Shown here piece by piece: positions 51,341 to 60,133 of a stretch of 64,000 nt of DNA. The DNA is from Terrabacter sp. Root181 (GTDB lineage Bacteria; Actinomycetota; Actinomycetes; Actinomycetales; Dermatophilaceae): NCBI RefSeq assembly GCF_001428505.1, contig NZ_LMHU01000007.1, positions 133 to 64,132 on the forward strand, given 5' to 3'. Positions within the stretch are counted from its first letter, which is position 1, and each line of letters opens with the position of its first letter. The notes under the pieces are model-generated. The model had not been told where the DNA came from. It did no database searches and saw only the letters and a program-made list of their open reading frames with translations. A program made the translations under genes and the position numbers.

Positions 51341-52870
51341 GTGCCTCAGACCTATCTGACCCGGATCGGCGGACTCATCCGCGACGCGCGACGCCACAAG
51401 GGGATGACCCAGTCGGACCTCGCGGACCTCCTCGGTACCTCGCAGGGCGCCGTCACCCGCATCGAGCAGGGCAAGCAGAACCTCAGCCTCGACATGCTGG
51501 CCAAGATCGGCGACGCCCTCGACTCCGAGTTCGTCTCGCTCGGCCACTCCGGCCCGCAGCACCTGCGCATCGTCGGTGGCCAGAAGCTCACCGGCTCGAT
51601 CGACGTCAAGACCTCCAAGAACGCCGCCGTCGCGCTCCTGTGCGCGGCCCTGCTCAACCGCGGCCGCACCACCCTGCGCAGCCTCGCCCGCATCGAGGAG
51701 GTCAACCGCATCCTCGAGGTGCTCGCCTCCATCGGCGTCAAGACGCGCTGGCTGCCCGACAGCAACGACCTGGAGATCATCCCGCCGGCCGAGCTCAACC
51801 TCGACGACATCGACGTCGCGGCCGCCCGCCGCACCCGCACCGTCATCATGTTCCTCGGGCCGCTGCTCCACGAGCACGACGCCTTCCAGCTGCCGTACGC
51901 CGGCGGCTGCGACCTCGGTACCCGCACCGTCGAGCCCCACCTGGCCGCGCTGCGCGCGTTCGGGCTCGAGGTCACCGCGACGCACGGCTTCTACGAGGCG
52001 CGCTCGGACCGCTCGGTCAGCCCTGACCGTGCCATCGTGCTCACCGAGCGCGGCGACACGGTCACCGAGAACGTCCTCATGGCGGCCGCGCGCCACCCCG
52101 GTACCACGGTCATCCGCAACGCGAGCCCCAACTACATGGTCCAGGACCTGTGCTTCTTCCTCGAGAAGCTCGGCGTGCGCATCGACGGCATCGGCACGAC
52201 GACCCTGACGGTCCACGGCGTCGCCGAGATCGACGTCGACGTGGAGTACTCCCCCAGCGAGGACCCCATCGAGGCGATGAGCCTCATCGCCGCCGCCGTC
52301 GTCACCGACAGCTCGATCACGATCCGTCGGGTGCCGATCGAGTTCATCGAGATCGAGCTCGCGACCCTCGACGGCATGGGGATGAAGTACGACCTGACGC
52401 CGGAGTACACCTCGGCCAACGGCAAGACGCGTCTCGTCGACCTCACGACGATCCCCGGGCCGCTCCACGCGCCGACCGACAAGATCCACCCGATGCCGTT
52501 CCCGGGCCTCAACATCGACAACCTGCCGTTCTTCGCGCTCATCGGGGCCGTCGCCGAGGGCAGCACGATGATCCACGACTGGGTCTACGAGAACCGGGCC
52601 ATCTACCTCACCGAGCTGACGAAGGTCGGCGCCAAGGTGCAGCTGCTCGACCCGCACCGCGTCATCGTCGAGGGCCCGACCCGCTGGCGCGCGGCCGAGG
52701 TCGTGTGCCCGCCGGCGCTGCGTCCCGGCGTCGTCGTGCTGCTCGCGATGCTCGCCGCGCCGGGCACGTCGGTGCTGCGCAACGTCTACGTCATCAACCG
52801 CGGCTACGAGGACCTCGCCGAGCGCCTCAACGCGCTCGGCGCGACGATCGAGGTCTTCCGCGACATCTGA
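51341..52870 (+). CDS. XRE helix-turn-helix fused to UDP-GlcNAc 1-carboxyvinyltransferase-like (MurA) domain
   Basis: A 509-residue fusion. Residues 5-65 are an XRE-type helix-turn-helix (KGMTQSDLADLLGTSQGAVT RIEQGK). From about residue 75 it is a two-lobed EPSP-synthase-family domain like MurA. Key residues are kept: K93-N94 in TSKNAA, the PEP-binding Cys C190 in YAGGCDLGTR, and an Asp in GLNIDNLPFF. It may therefore be catalytic, or sense the sugar nucleotide. HTH-MurA fusions are known in actinobacteria beside a normal MurA, but their role is not established to my knowledge. The palindrome in its promoter suggests self-regulation. Its last 67 bases overlap the convergent next gene. Confidence 0.85.
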   Translation: MPQTYLTRIGGLIRDARRHKGMTQSDLADLLGTSQGAVTRIEQGKQNLSLDMLAKIGDALDSEFVSLGHSGPQHLRIVGGQKLTGSIDVKTSKNAAVALLCAALLNRGRTTLRSLARIEEVNRILEVLASIGVKTRWLPDSNDLEIIPPAELNLDDIDVAAARRTRTVIMFLGPLLHEHDAFQLPYAGGCDLGTRTVEPHLAALRAFGLEVTATHGFYEARSDRSVSPDRAIVLTERGDTVTENVLMAAARHPGTTVIRNASPNYMVQDLCFFLEKLGVRIDGIGTTTLTVHGVAEIDVDVEYSPSEDPIEAMSLIAAAVVTDSSITIRRVPIEFIEIELATLDGMGMKYDLTPEYTSANGKTRLVDLTTIPGPLHAPTDKIHPMPFPGLNIDNLPFFALIGAVAEGSTMIHDWVYENRAIYLTELTKVGAKVQLLDPHRVIVEGPTRWRAAEVVCPPALRPGVVVLLAMLAAPGTSVLRNVYVINRGYEDLAERLNALGATIEVFRDI

Positions 52871-53676
52871 CCCCGGTCGTCCGGCGGCGCTGCATTCTCG
52901 TCGAGGGCGGCCGCCGTCTCCACCAGGCCACGTAACGTCTCGACGAACCGGGCCGCCGGCGCGCCGTCGACCACGGCATGGTCGAAGCTCAGCGTGAGCG
53001 GCAGCATCGGTCTGGCCACCACGACGCCGTCGACGACCACGGGCCGGTCGACGACGGCACCGACCGTGGCGATGACCGTGAGCGGCGCCAGCGGGATCGC
53101 CCATCCCCACCCGTGGGTGAACATCCCGATCGACGTCACTCCGACCGCCGGGCCGAAGGTCGCCGACACGGACGGCCGCCTCGCGGCCAGCCGGATCGCC
53201 GTGCGCCGGAGTGGACCGGGCAGGCGCAGCACCTGCGCGACGAGGCCCCGCTGTGGATGCGGCGCGGCCGGGCCCACCTTCGCCTCGTGCAGCTGCCGGG
53301 TGATCTCGACGCAGCCCAAGCGGTCAGCGCCACGCACGACCACGATGTCGAGCACGGGACGCCCCTGCCCCGGCCGCTCGACCGTGGCGCCGATGTCGAC
53401 GCGGTCGAAGGTGATGACGCTGCTGCCCGACATCCGGGCGTTGACGTCCGGGTGCAGCGCCACAGCCCGCGCCACGCTGGCGATGACGAAGGCGGTCCAG
53501 GTCAGGGGTTCCCGCGCTCTGTGGATCCGCGCACGGGCCTCGCTCACGTCGAGCTCGACGAGCGCGTGCACCTGGAACCGTCGGCTCGCTCCCGCCAACC
53601 GGTCGAGCACCGGCCGGCGGTCACGAGGGACCCGCTGGACCACGTAGCCCGGGTCTCGGCCTCGGCCCGCGGTCAC
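52804..53676 (-). CDS. Stand-alone 2-oxoacid dehydrogenase E2 catalytic-like acyltransferase
   Basis: A 290-residue protein that matches the catalytic domain of dihydrolipoyl acyltransferases, with the active-site pair H233 and D237 in SFDHAVVDGAP. There is no lipoyl domain or E1-binding domain, so it is not a normal E2. Relatives of this size act as free CoA-dependent acyltransferases. GTG 53676 overlaps the stop of the carboxylesterase gene, giving coupled expression. The 3' end runs 67 bases into the convergent HTH-MurA gene. Confidence 0.75.
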   Translation of the reverse strand: MTAGRGRDPGYVVQRVPRDRRPVLDRLAGASRRFQVHALVELDVSEARARIHRAREPLTWTAFVIASVARAVALHPDVNARMSGSSVITFDRVDIGATVERPGQGRPVLDIVVVRGADRLGCVEITRQLHEAKVGPAAPHPQRGLVAQVLRLPGPLRRTAIRLAARRPSVSATFGPAVGVTSIGMFTHGWGWAIPLAPLTVIATVGAVVDRPVVVDGVVVARPMLPLTLSFDHAVVDGAPAARFVETLRGLVETAAALDENAAPPDDRGQMSRKTSIVAPSALRRSARSS

Positions 53677-55211
53677 CGGAGGTCCTTCCAGAAGGCACGC
53701 TCCCAGGCCCGGGGGTCGTGCACGACCGACGAGGTGGTGTCGAGGTGCATCGTGGCGCGTCCGACGCGCTCGTAGGCGGGCCAGCCCGGGTCACCGGTCG
53801 TCGCGAACGAGATCCACGCGGAGTGCATCGTCCGCGCCAGCTCCTGCGGCGGGTCGGGCCCGAGCAGAGGCCCGAAGAGCGGGGCGTCCGGCCGGGCCGT
53901 GTCGAAGACGAAGGGGACCTCGAGAGCATGGACCGCTCCGAGTCCGGGCGACGGCCACGCGAACTCGTACATGAACGTCCGTGCGGGCGCCGCCCAGTGG
54001 GCCTCGGCGAGGCGGAGGGCCGGGATGCGCATCCACCAGTCCGTCTGCACCGCGGCCAGCAGGTCACCGGGACCCGCACCGGGACAGCGCTCCCGGTACG
54101 CCGGCAGGGCGCTCTGAGCCGCGAGGCCGTAGGCCGCGAGGCACTGGTGCCCATAGGTTCCGACCGGGCCGGCGAGGACCTCCTCGGTGATCCTGGACAT
54201 CGCTCCACTGACGATCAGCCACAGCTTCCAGTCGTCGGTGTTCGTCCCGATGAGGACGTCGACGCCGTCGGCCGACCCTGCGGCGATGCACTCGACCGGC
54301 GGAGCGGGCAGGACCGTGCCGTCCACGGTGGGCTGCCACGGCATGGTGCTCGTCACGACGTCGAGGCCCCAGCGCCCGGGGTCCGGGTGCGCAAGGAGGT
54401 CCTGCTTCAGCGCGGCCTGCGCGGCGAGCAGCCGCGGGACACCGGCGCCGGCGATCGCGGCGCGGGTCGGGGCCACGCCGAGCCGGGTGGCCAGGTCGCG
54501 GGCGATCGCGAGCGCGTCGGGCGGTGCGATCACGTGGTGCCCCGCACCGCTCTGCAGGATCGCTCGCCGGAAGAGGCCCGTGGCCCGGGGCATGGCCAAC
54601 AGGCAGCCGATGCTCATCGCCCCGGCCGACTCCCCGAACACGGTGACGTTGCCCGGGTCGCCACCGAAGCCGGCGATGTTGTCGCGGACCCACTCGAGAG
54701 CCGCCACCTGGTCGAGGAGGCCGAGGTCGGCGATCCCGTCGTCGAGGTAGAGGAAGCCCTCGGCTCCCGGACGCCAGTTGATGACGACGCACACGACGCC
54801 GTCCCGGGCGAAGGAGGTCCCGTCGTACACCGCGGTCGAGCTCAGCTCGAACATCCCGCCCTGGATCCACACCATCACCGGCAGGCCGGCAGCGCCGAGA
54901 TCCGGCGTCCAGATGTTGAGGTTGAGGCAGTCCGTCGAGGGGTCCCCCCGCTCCACCGCCCCGAACGCGTCGCCGACGTCGTCCCAGTCCTCCGCGGCAC
55001 CGGCACCGGGGCCGCCGGTGCGCGGGGGTGCGACCTGCGGGGGCTCCGCCCCGGGGCGGGTCGCGTCGCGCACGCCCTCCCACGGTGGATGGGGCCTCGG
55101 CGGCTGGAGCCGGTCGGCACCGACGGGCGGGGCGGCATACGGAACCCCGAGGAACGTGTGGACGCCCTCGGTGACGGCGCCCCGGACCGACCCCCCGTTC
55201 GTCCTGGCCAC
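53673..55211 (-). CDS. Type B carboxylesterase/lipase
   Basis: A 512-residue alpha/beta hydrolase. The nucleophile is S195 in VFGESAGAMS; DCLNLNIWTP and the oxyanion loop QGGMF precede it; HALEVPFVFD carries the catalytic His. GTG at 55211 is taken because GGAGAGG lies 8 bases upstream; an earlier GTG at 55220 is too close to that site. No signal peptide is seen. It is coupled to the E2-like acyltransferase, so the pair may hydrolyse and re-form the same ester. Confidence 0.88.
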   Translation of the reverse strand: MARTNGGSVRGAVTEGVHTFLGVPYAAPPVGADRLQPPRPHPPWEGVRDATRPGAEPPQVAPPRTGGPGAGAAEDWDDVGDAFGAVERGDPSTDCLNLNIWTPDLGAAGLPVMVWIQGGMFELSSTAVYDGTSFARDGVVCVVINWRPGAEGFLYLDDGIADLGLLDQVAALEWVRDNIAGFGGDPGNVTVFGESAGAMSIGCLLAMPRATGLFRRAILQSGAGHHVIAPPDALAIARDLATRLGVAPTRAAIAGAGVPRLLAAQAALKQDLLAHPDPGRWGLDVVTSTMPWQPTVDGTVLPAPPVECIAAGSADGVDVLIGTNTDDWKLWLIVSGAMSRITEEVLAGPVGTYGHQCLAAYGLAAQSALPAYRERCPGAGPGDLLAAVQTDWWMRIPALRLAEAHWAAPARTFMYEFAWPSPGLGAVHALEVPFVFDTARPDAPLFGPLLGPDPPQELARTMHSAWISFATTGDPGWPAYERVGRATMHLDTTSSVVHDPRAWERAFWKDLR

Positions 55212-55367
55212 GGTCTGCACCTCTCCAGCGTCCGGGCCGCGGCGTCGGCGCCGCCAGAGGCAAAGGTCCCGGCACCGTCCCGGCGTGGTCCGGGACGTGA
55301 TGTCGGTCCACATGGGATCGGGGGTTTTGTGTTCGTCCGCCACACAGGTGGCCCGGACCCCCGTACC

Positions 55368-55373
55368 TAGTCT
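55368..55373 (+). promoter_or_regulatory. -10 element of a leaderless promoter
   Basis: TAGTCT, then 6 bases, then ATG at 55380. Confidence 0.6.
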
Positions 55374-55379
55374 TCCCGC

Positions 55380-56201
55380 ATGGCCGACGCCCCCGACGAC
55401 GCACGCGACGACGCCCCGGACCGCTTCCGACGCGGCTCCCTGGCGGTCAACGACCCCATCGACCTGACCGGGCGCACGGCCCTCGTCACCGGCGCCGCGA
55501 GCGGCATCGGCGCGAGCGTGGCCGTCGCCCTCGCGGCCGCCGGAGCCAAGGTGCACGCCGTCGACCGCGACGAGGAGGGCCTCGCCTCGCTCGCCGAGGG
55601 CTCGGGCATCGCCACGATCGCGGCGGACCTCGCCGACCTCGAGGCGCTGACCGACCTGCCGACCGAGGTCGACATCCTCGTCAACAACGCCGGCATCCAG
55701 CACGTGAGCCCGATCGAGGACTTCCCGCTCGACCGCTTCGACTTCATCCTCGACCTCATGCTCGTCTCGCCGTTCCGGCTGATCCGACAGAGCCTGCCCC
55801 ACATGTACGACCGTGGCTGGGGTCGCGTCGTCAACATCTCCAGCGTCCACGGCCTGCGCGCCAGCGCCTTCAAGTCGGCCTACGTCACCGCCAAGCACGG
55901 GCTCGAGGGACTCTCGAAGGTCGTCGCGCTCGAGGGAGCCCTGCACGGCGTCACGTCGACGTGCATCAACCCCGCCTACGTGCGGACGCCGTTGGTGGAG
56001 AAGCAGATCGCCGACCAGGCCCGCACCCACGGCATCCCCGAGTCCGAGGTCGTCGAGAAGGTCATGCTGGCGCCCGTCGCGGTCAAGCGCCTCGTGGAGC
56101 CAGACGAGGTCGCGGCGCTGACGCTCTTCCTGTGCGGTCCGGCATCCGGCTCGATCACCGGCACGTCCTTCTCGATGGACGGCGGCTGGACCGCGCACTG
56201 A
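55380..56201 (+). CDS. Short-chain dehydrogenase, 3-hydroxybutyrate dehydrogenase type
   Basis: A 273-residue SDR. The cofactor motif is TGAASGIG (38-44), NNAG follows at 102-105, and the catalytic residues are S154/S155, Y168 and K172 in SAYVTAKHG. NPAYVRTPLVEKQI is typical of D-3-hydroxybutyrate dehydrogenases, which convert 3-hydroxybutyrate to acetoacetate with NAD. The first 25 residues are an extra hydrophilic tail. The gene directly upstream of a GAF-PucR regulator suggests local control. Confidence 0.85.
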   Translation: MADAPDDARDDAPDRFRRGSLAVNDPIDLTGRTALVTGAASGIGASVAVALAAAGAKVHAVDRDEEGLASLAEGSGIATIAADLADLEALTDLPTEVDILVNNAGIQHVSPIEDFPLDRFDFILDLMLVSPFRLIRQSLPHMYDRGWGRVVNISSVHGLRASAFKSAYVTAKHGLEGLSKVVALEGALHGVTSTCINPAYVRTPLVEKQIADQARTHGIPESEVVEKVMLAPVAVKRLVEPDEVAALTLFLCGPASGSITGTSFSMDGGWTAH

Positions 56202-56281
56202 GCGCGCCTCGACGCCGACGACCCCGCCCGCGACCCCGCGTCGCCGCCCCGACCACCCGCCCATCGAGTCCCGACCCCGCC

Positions 56282-56287
56282 TAGGAT
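56282..56287 (+). promoter_or_regulatory. -10 element of a leaderless promoter
   Basis: TAGGAT, then 6 bases, then GTG at 56294. Confidence 0.6.
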
Positions 56288-56293
56288 CTGCCC

Positions 56294-58180
56294 GTGGCCA
56301 CCCGCAGCGAGACGCAGCCCGCCGACCAGGCGGGTGCTGAGCAGGCCGACCAGGTCGTCGGCCTGCTCGAGCTGCTGGCCGCCGACGCACCGGTCGCCGA
56401 GATCGCCGCCGCCGACGCCCCGAGCGAGGCGCGGGACCTCGCGCTGCGGATCGCGAGCGCCCGCGAGGTCCACCAGCACCGCGAGGCCGGCCTGGCCGCC
56501 CTGCTCGACACGGCCCGCGAGCTCGCGACCGAGAGCGACCCGGGCTCGGTGCTCGACGCGATCGTGCGCCGGGCACGCCGCCTCGTCGGCACCGACCTCG
56601 CCTACCTGACGCTCTACGACCCCGACGCCGGCGACACCTTCATGCGAGCCACCGACGGTTCCGTCTCGGCGGTGTTCCAGTCGGTGCGGCTCGCGCTGGG
56701 CGCCGGCCTCGGCGGCCTCGTCGCCTCGACGCGCAAGCCCTACTGGACGGCCGACTACTGGGCCGACGAGCGCTTCCGCCACACCAACGCGATCGACGGC
56801 GCCGTCGGCGAGGAGGGCATCATCGCGATCTGCGGGACGCCGCTCATCGTCGAGAAGCACTTCGTCGGCGTGCTCTTCGCCGCCAACCGGTCCTCGCGCC
56901 CGTTCACCCGCGAGGAGGTCGGCCTCCTCGGCAACCTCGCCACCCTGGCCGCGGTCACCCTGGTGCAGACCCGCGCCCTCGCCGACGCCGAGAACGCCCT
57001 GGCCGCCCTGTCGGACGCCCACGAGACGGTCCGGCAGTACGCCGAGGGCGTGGAGAAGGCGGCCGCCGCGCACGACCGCTTCGCCTCCCTCGTGCTCGGT
57101 GGCGGCGGCGTCGACGACATCACCCACGCCCTCGCCGAGCTGCTGGGCGGCTGGGCCGTGCTCGTCGACGAGCACGGCCACCGGCACAGTGCGTCCGGTC
57201 CCGCCCCGGCGCACGACGACACCGGGAGCGACCCCTTCTCCGCCCTCGACGCCATCCCCGACCTCGGTGCCGGTCGCCTCGTCGAGCGCGACGGCGTCTA
57301 TGCCGTGGCCGTCACCGCTGCGCGCGAACGGCTCGGCACGATCTATGTCGGCGGCCTGACCCTCAGCGACTCCGACCAGCGCACCGTCGAGCGCGCCGGT
57401 GTCGTCACGGCCCTCGTCCTGCTCTTCGAGCGGCAGGCCGCAGACGCCCGGCAGTCCGCGCGCAACCGCCTCGTCAGCGACCTCGTGAGCGCACGGGGCT
57501 CCCGGGAGGAACGCCTGACGCTCGCCCGCGCCGTCGGCTTCGACCCGCAGAAGCCCTTCTGCCTGCTCGTGCTCCGGGGCGACGAACCGACCGGCCACCG
57601 GGCCCTGCTCATCTCCGCGAGCGCAGCCACGGGCGAGGCCTCGCTCGTCGGCTCCCACGACGGCGACGTCATCGCGCTCGTGCCCGGGACCGACGCCGAC
57701 GGCCTGGCCCGCGCCGTCGCCGCACGCATCGGCAAGCGCACGTGCGTCACCGTGGCCGGTGTCGGTCCGGTCAGCGACGTCGACGACGTGAGCGAGGCGC
57801 ACGAGGAGGGGCACCGCACCGTCGGCGCGCTCATCGCGCTCGGCCACCGGGGCAAGGGCGCTGCCGCGACCCAGCTCGGCTTCGCCGGTCTCATCGTCGG
57901 ATCCGCTCCCGACGTCGACGAGTACGTCCGCAAGCTCCTGGGCCCCGTCCTCGACTACGACGAGCGGCGCGGCACCGACCTCGTGGGCACCCTGGCGGCC
58001 TACTACGCGGCCGGTGGCAGCCCCCGGCACGCCGCCGGCACGCTGCACGTCCACGTCAACACGGTCTCGCAGCGCCTCGAGCGCATCGCAGCGTTGCTCG
58101 GGGAGACCTGGCAGCATCCCGACCACTCGCTCGAGCTGCAGATCGCGCTGCGCCTGCGCGCCCTCCAGGCCCCGGCCTGA
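56294..58180 (+). CDS. GAF domain PucR-type transcriptional regulator
   Basis: A 628-residue regulator. A GAF domain covers about residues 85-225 (LVGTDLAYLTLYDPDAGDTF, then CGTPLIVEKHFVGVLFAANR). A coiled linker and a GGDEF-like/CdaR middle follow, and the C-terminal PucR helix-turn-helix is AAGTLHVHVNTVSQRLERIA. Such regulators often sit beside and control the SDR or catabolic gene next to them. It has its own leaderless promoter 92 bases after the SDR stop. Confidence 0.88.
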   Translation: MATRSETQPADQAGAEQADQVVGLLELLAADAPVAEIAAADAPSEARDLALRIASAREVHQHREAGLAALLDTARELATESDPGSVLDAIVRRARRLVGTDLAYLTLYDPDAGDTFMRATDGSVSAVFQSVRLALGAGLGGLVASTRKPYWTADYWADERFRHTNAIDGAVGEEGIIAICGTPLIVEKHFVGVLFAANRSSRPFTREEVGLLGNLATLAAVTLVQTRALADAENALAALSDAHETVRQYAEGVEKAAAAHDRFASLVLGGGGVDDITHALAELLGGWAVLVDEHGHRHSASGPAPAHDDTGSDPFSALDAIPDLGAGRLVERDGVYAVAVTAARERLGTIYVGGLTLSDSDQRTVERAGVVTALVLLFERQAADARQSARNRLVSDLVSARGSREERLTLARAVGFDPQKPFCLLVLRGDEPTGHRALLISASAATGEASLVGSHDGDVIALVPGTDADGLARAVAARIGKRTCVTVAGVGPVSDVDDVSEAHEEGHRTVGALIALGHRGKGAAATQLGFAGLIVGSAPDVDEYVRKLLGPVLDYDERRGTDLVGTLAAYYAAGGSPRHAAGTLHVHVNTVSQRLERIAALLGETWQHPDHSLELQIALRLRALQAPA

Positions 58181-58195
58181 CCCCTGGCCCGCCCG

Positions 58196-59140
58196 TCACC
58201 GCGAGACCGTGATCTCGGGAAAGGTCCACGACCCGTCGAGCACCTCGGACCGTGGCCGGTAGAGGCGCACGAGGTAGTTCCAGCCGTCCTTGATGCCGAG
58301 GCAGTTGGGCCGGCCGTCACCACACCCACCGAAGTGGACCGTCACCGAGCCGTCGGGATCACGCTCGGCGGTGAGGTCGTTGACGCTCACCGCGCTCCCG
58401 TCGTCGTCGAAGTAGCCGTCCGCGTTGTAGAGCGAGATCGACCAGAAGCCGTCGACCGGCACCTCCCGCACCGTGAGCTGGTACTCCCCCGGCGGCAGGC
58501 CCGGATCGACGTTGACGTACGTCGCCTCACCCGATGGCAGCCCACCCCACCCGGCAGCCGTCCCGACGAGGTGACGGACGGGATCGACGTCCTGGCGCGC
58601 CCCGAACGCGCCGTCGAAGCCGGCATACCCCTTGCCGAGCTCGAGCAGGGCAGACCGCGTGCGGTCCAGCGACGCAGCATCCCAGGCCGGGGCCGTGAAC
58701 GGGCGGGCCGAGGCAGCCGTGAGGGCGATCCGGTCCTGCAGTGCGTTGACCGCCCCGACGTCGTCGGGATCAGTGGGGTCGACGAGGGTCCGGATCGCGA
58801 CGAGGACGTAGTCGGTGTCGTAGCGCTCCGTCGTCAGCTCGTGCCGACCCGGCTCGTGGAGCACGGCGTTGACGTAGTGGTCGCGGTTCACGACCATCGC
58901 CGAGAGGTAGCGCCCTCCGGTGTCGGGCAGTGTGAGCACCGCGCCCTCGCTGAGGTCGACGACGGCGGCGCTGTAGAGCGTGTCGCGGTTCATCCGGATC
59001 ACCGGCTGGTGCGTCAGGGGCGTCGGCGTACGCGAGTGGTTGAGGCGGTTGACTCCGCCGGCGTCCGCGGCGAGCGCGGTGAACATCCGGTCCGTCTCGG
59101 CGCGCGCGAAGGTGTCTGCATCGACGTTCATCCCGTTCAT
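58196..59140 (-). CDS. DUF1254/DUF1214 domain protein
   Basis: A 314-residue protein. The N-terminus (LNHSRTPTPLTHQPVIRMNR DTLYSAAVVD) is DUF1254 and the C-terminus (PVDGFWSISLYNADGYF, then FGGCGDGRPNCLGIKDGWNY LVRLYRP) is DUF1214. The two usually occur together in uncharacterised proteins. No signal peptide is seen here, unlike many relatives. ATG 59140 follows GATCCT by 6 bases. It converges with the GAF-PucR gene. Confidence 0.85.
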   Translation of the reverse strand: MNGMNVDADTFARAETDRMFTALAADAGGVNRLNHSRTPTPLTHQPVIRMNRDTLYSAAVVDLSEGAVLTLPDTGGRYLSAMVVNRDHYVNAVLHEPGRHELTTERYDTDYVLVAIRTLVDPTDPDDVGAVNALQDRIALTAASARPFTAPAWDAASLDRTRSALLELGKGYAGFDGAFGARQDVDPVRHLVGTAAGWGGLPSGEATYVNVDPGLPPGEYQLTVREVPVDGFWSISLYNADGYFDDDGSAVSVNDLTAERDPDGSVTVHFGGCGDGRPNCLGIKDGWNYLVRLYRPRSEVLDGSWTFPEITVSR

Positions 59141-59203
59141 GCGAGCAGGATCCGACGCCGTCGTCCCCGCCGACATCACCCGCAGACGGTGATCCGCTCG
59201 TCG

Positions 59204-60133
59204 TCAGCCGGCGAGCAGCCGGTCCACGGCGTCGGCGACGGCCGTGACCCCACGGTCGCCGAGGATGACGTCGTAGTGGTTGGCGTCGACACGTGTGGTC
59301 CGCACACCGTCCGGGACGTGCAGCGCCGCCAGCCGGGACTCGTCGTAGAGCCCCTGAGGCTCGTCGAGCAGGCCGCGCTCGGCCCACACGAGCTCGGTCC
59401 GGACGCCGTGCTCGACCGCGGTCCGCAGGCCGGCATGGGTCTCCGGGTCTGCCATGACGTCGGCCCCGTCGGCCCGCACGGCGTCCAGGACGCACGTGCT
59501 GTGCCACTGCCCGTCCGCGGGGTCGTGCACGAGGTCGTGCTCGATGTAGGCCCGTGCGGCATCGCCGCCGGGTCCGTCGAGCACCGGACCGAGGGCGGGG
59601 TGCCCGGACCAGAAGGCGAGGTATGCCGCGGGGCCGGCGAAGCGCATCGACAGCCGGTCCATGGCCGGACCGATCACCGACTGGAGGGCGGCGTCGACGT
59701 CGAGGTCGTCGGGCACGGGGAAGGCGAGACCTCCGTCGACGAGCGCGGCCGCGGGGAACCGGTCGGGGTGGCGGGCCGCGGCCAGGGCCGCGATGAAGGC
59801 ACCCATGGAGTGTCCGACGAGGACCGGGGCCGAGCCGAACACGGTCGCGATGGAGGTCAGGTCGTCGACGTGGGCGCCCAGACCGTACGGACCGGGAGCC
59901 GACCGGCTGTCACCGCGCCCGCGCAGGTCGGGGGCGAGGAACCGGACGCCACCGGGACCGTGGCGGCGGCCGATCTCGTCGGCCACCCGTCGCCACGAGA
60001 GGCCGTTGGCCGTGATGCCGTGGACGGCGAGCACCACGGGCGCGTCGGCTGCCGGAGTCCCGAGGCTGAGGTCGTGGATGGCGAGGCTCCCCTCGGGCAG
60101 CTCGATGACGAAGGCGGACGGCGTGGTGCTCAT
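59204..60133 (-). CDS. Alpha/beta hydrolase coupled to a Liv-type transporter
   Basis: A 309-residue hydrolase. It has VLAVHGITANGLSW (oxyanion), the DLRGRGDS block, nucleophile GHSMGAF, and the catalytic His in VDANHYDVI. The ATG overlaps the livM stop as ATGA, making it the last gene of the transporter operon. It probably hydrolyses the ester or amide that the transporter brings in. Confidence 0.85.
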   Translation of the reverse strand: MSTTPSAFVIELPEGSLAIHDLSLGTPAADAPVVLAVHGITANGLSWRRVADEIGRRHGPGGVRFLAPDLRGRGDSRSAPGPYGLGAHVDDLTSIATVFGSAPVLVGHSMGAFIAALAAARHPDRFPAAALVDGGLAFPVPDDLDVDAALQSVIGPAMDRLSMRFAGPAAYLAFWSGHPALGPVLDGPGGDAARAYIEHDLVHDPADGQWHSTCVLDAVRADGADVMADPETHAGLRTAVEHGVRTELVWAERGLLDEPQGLYDESRLAALHVPDGVRTTRVDANHYDVILGDRGVTAVADAVDRLLAG

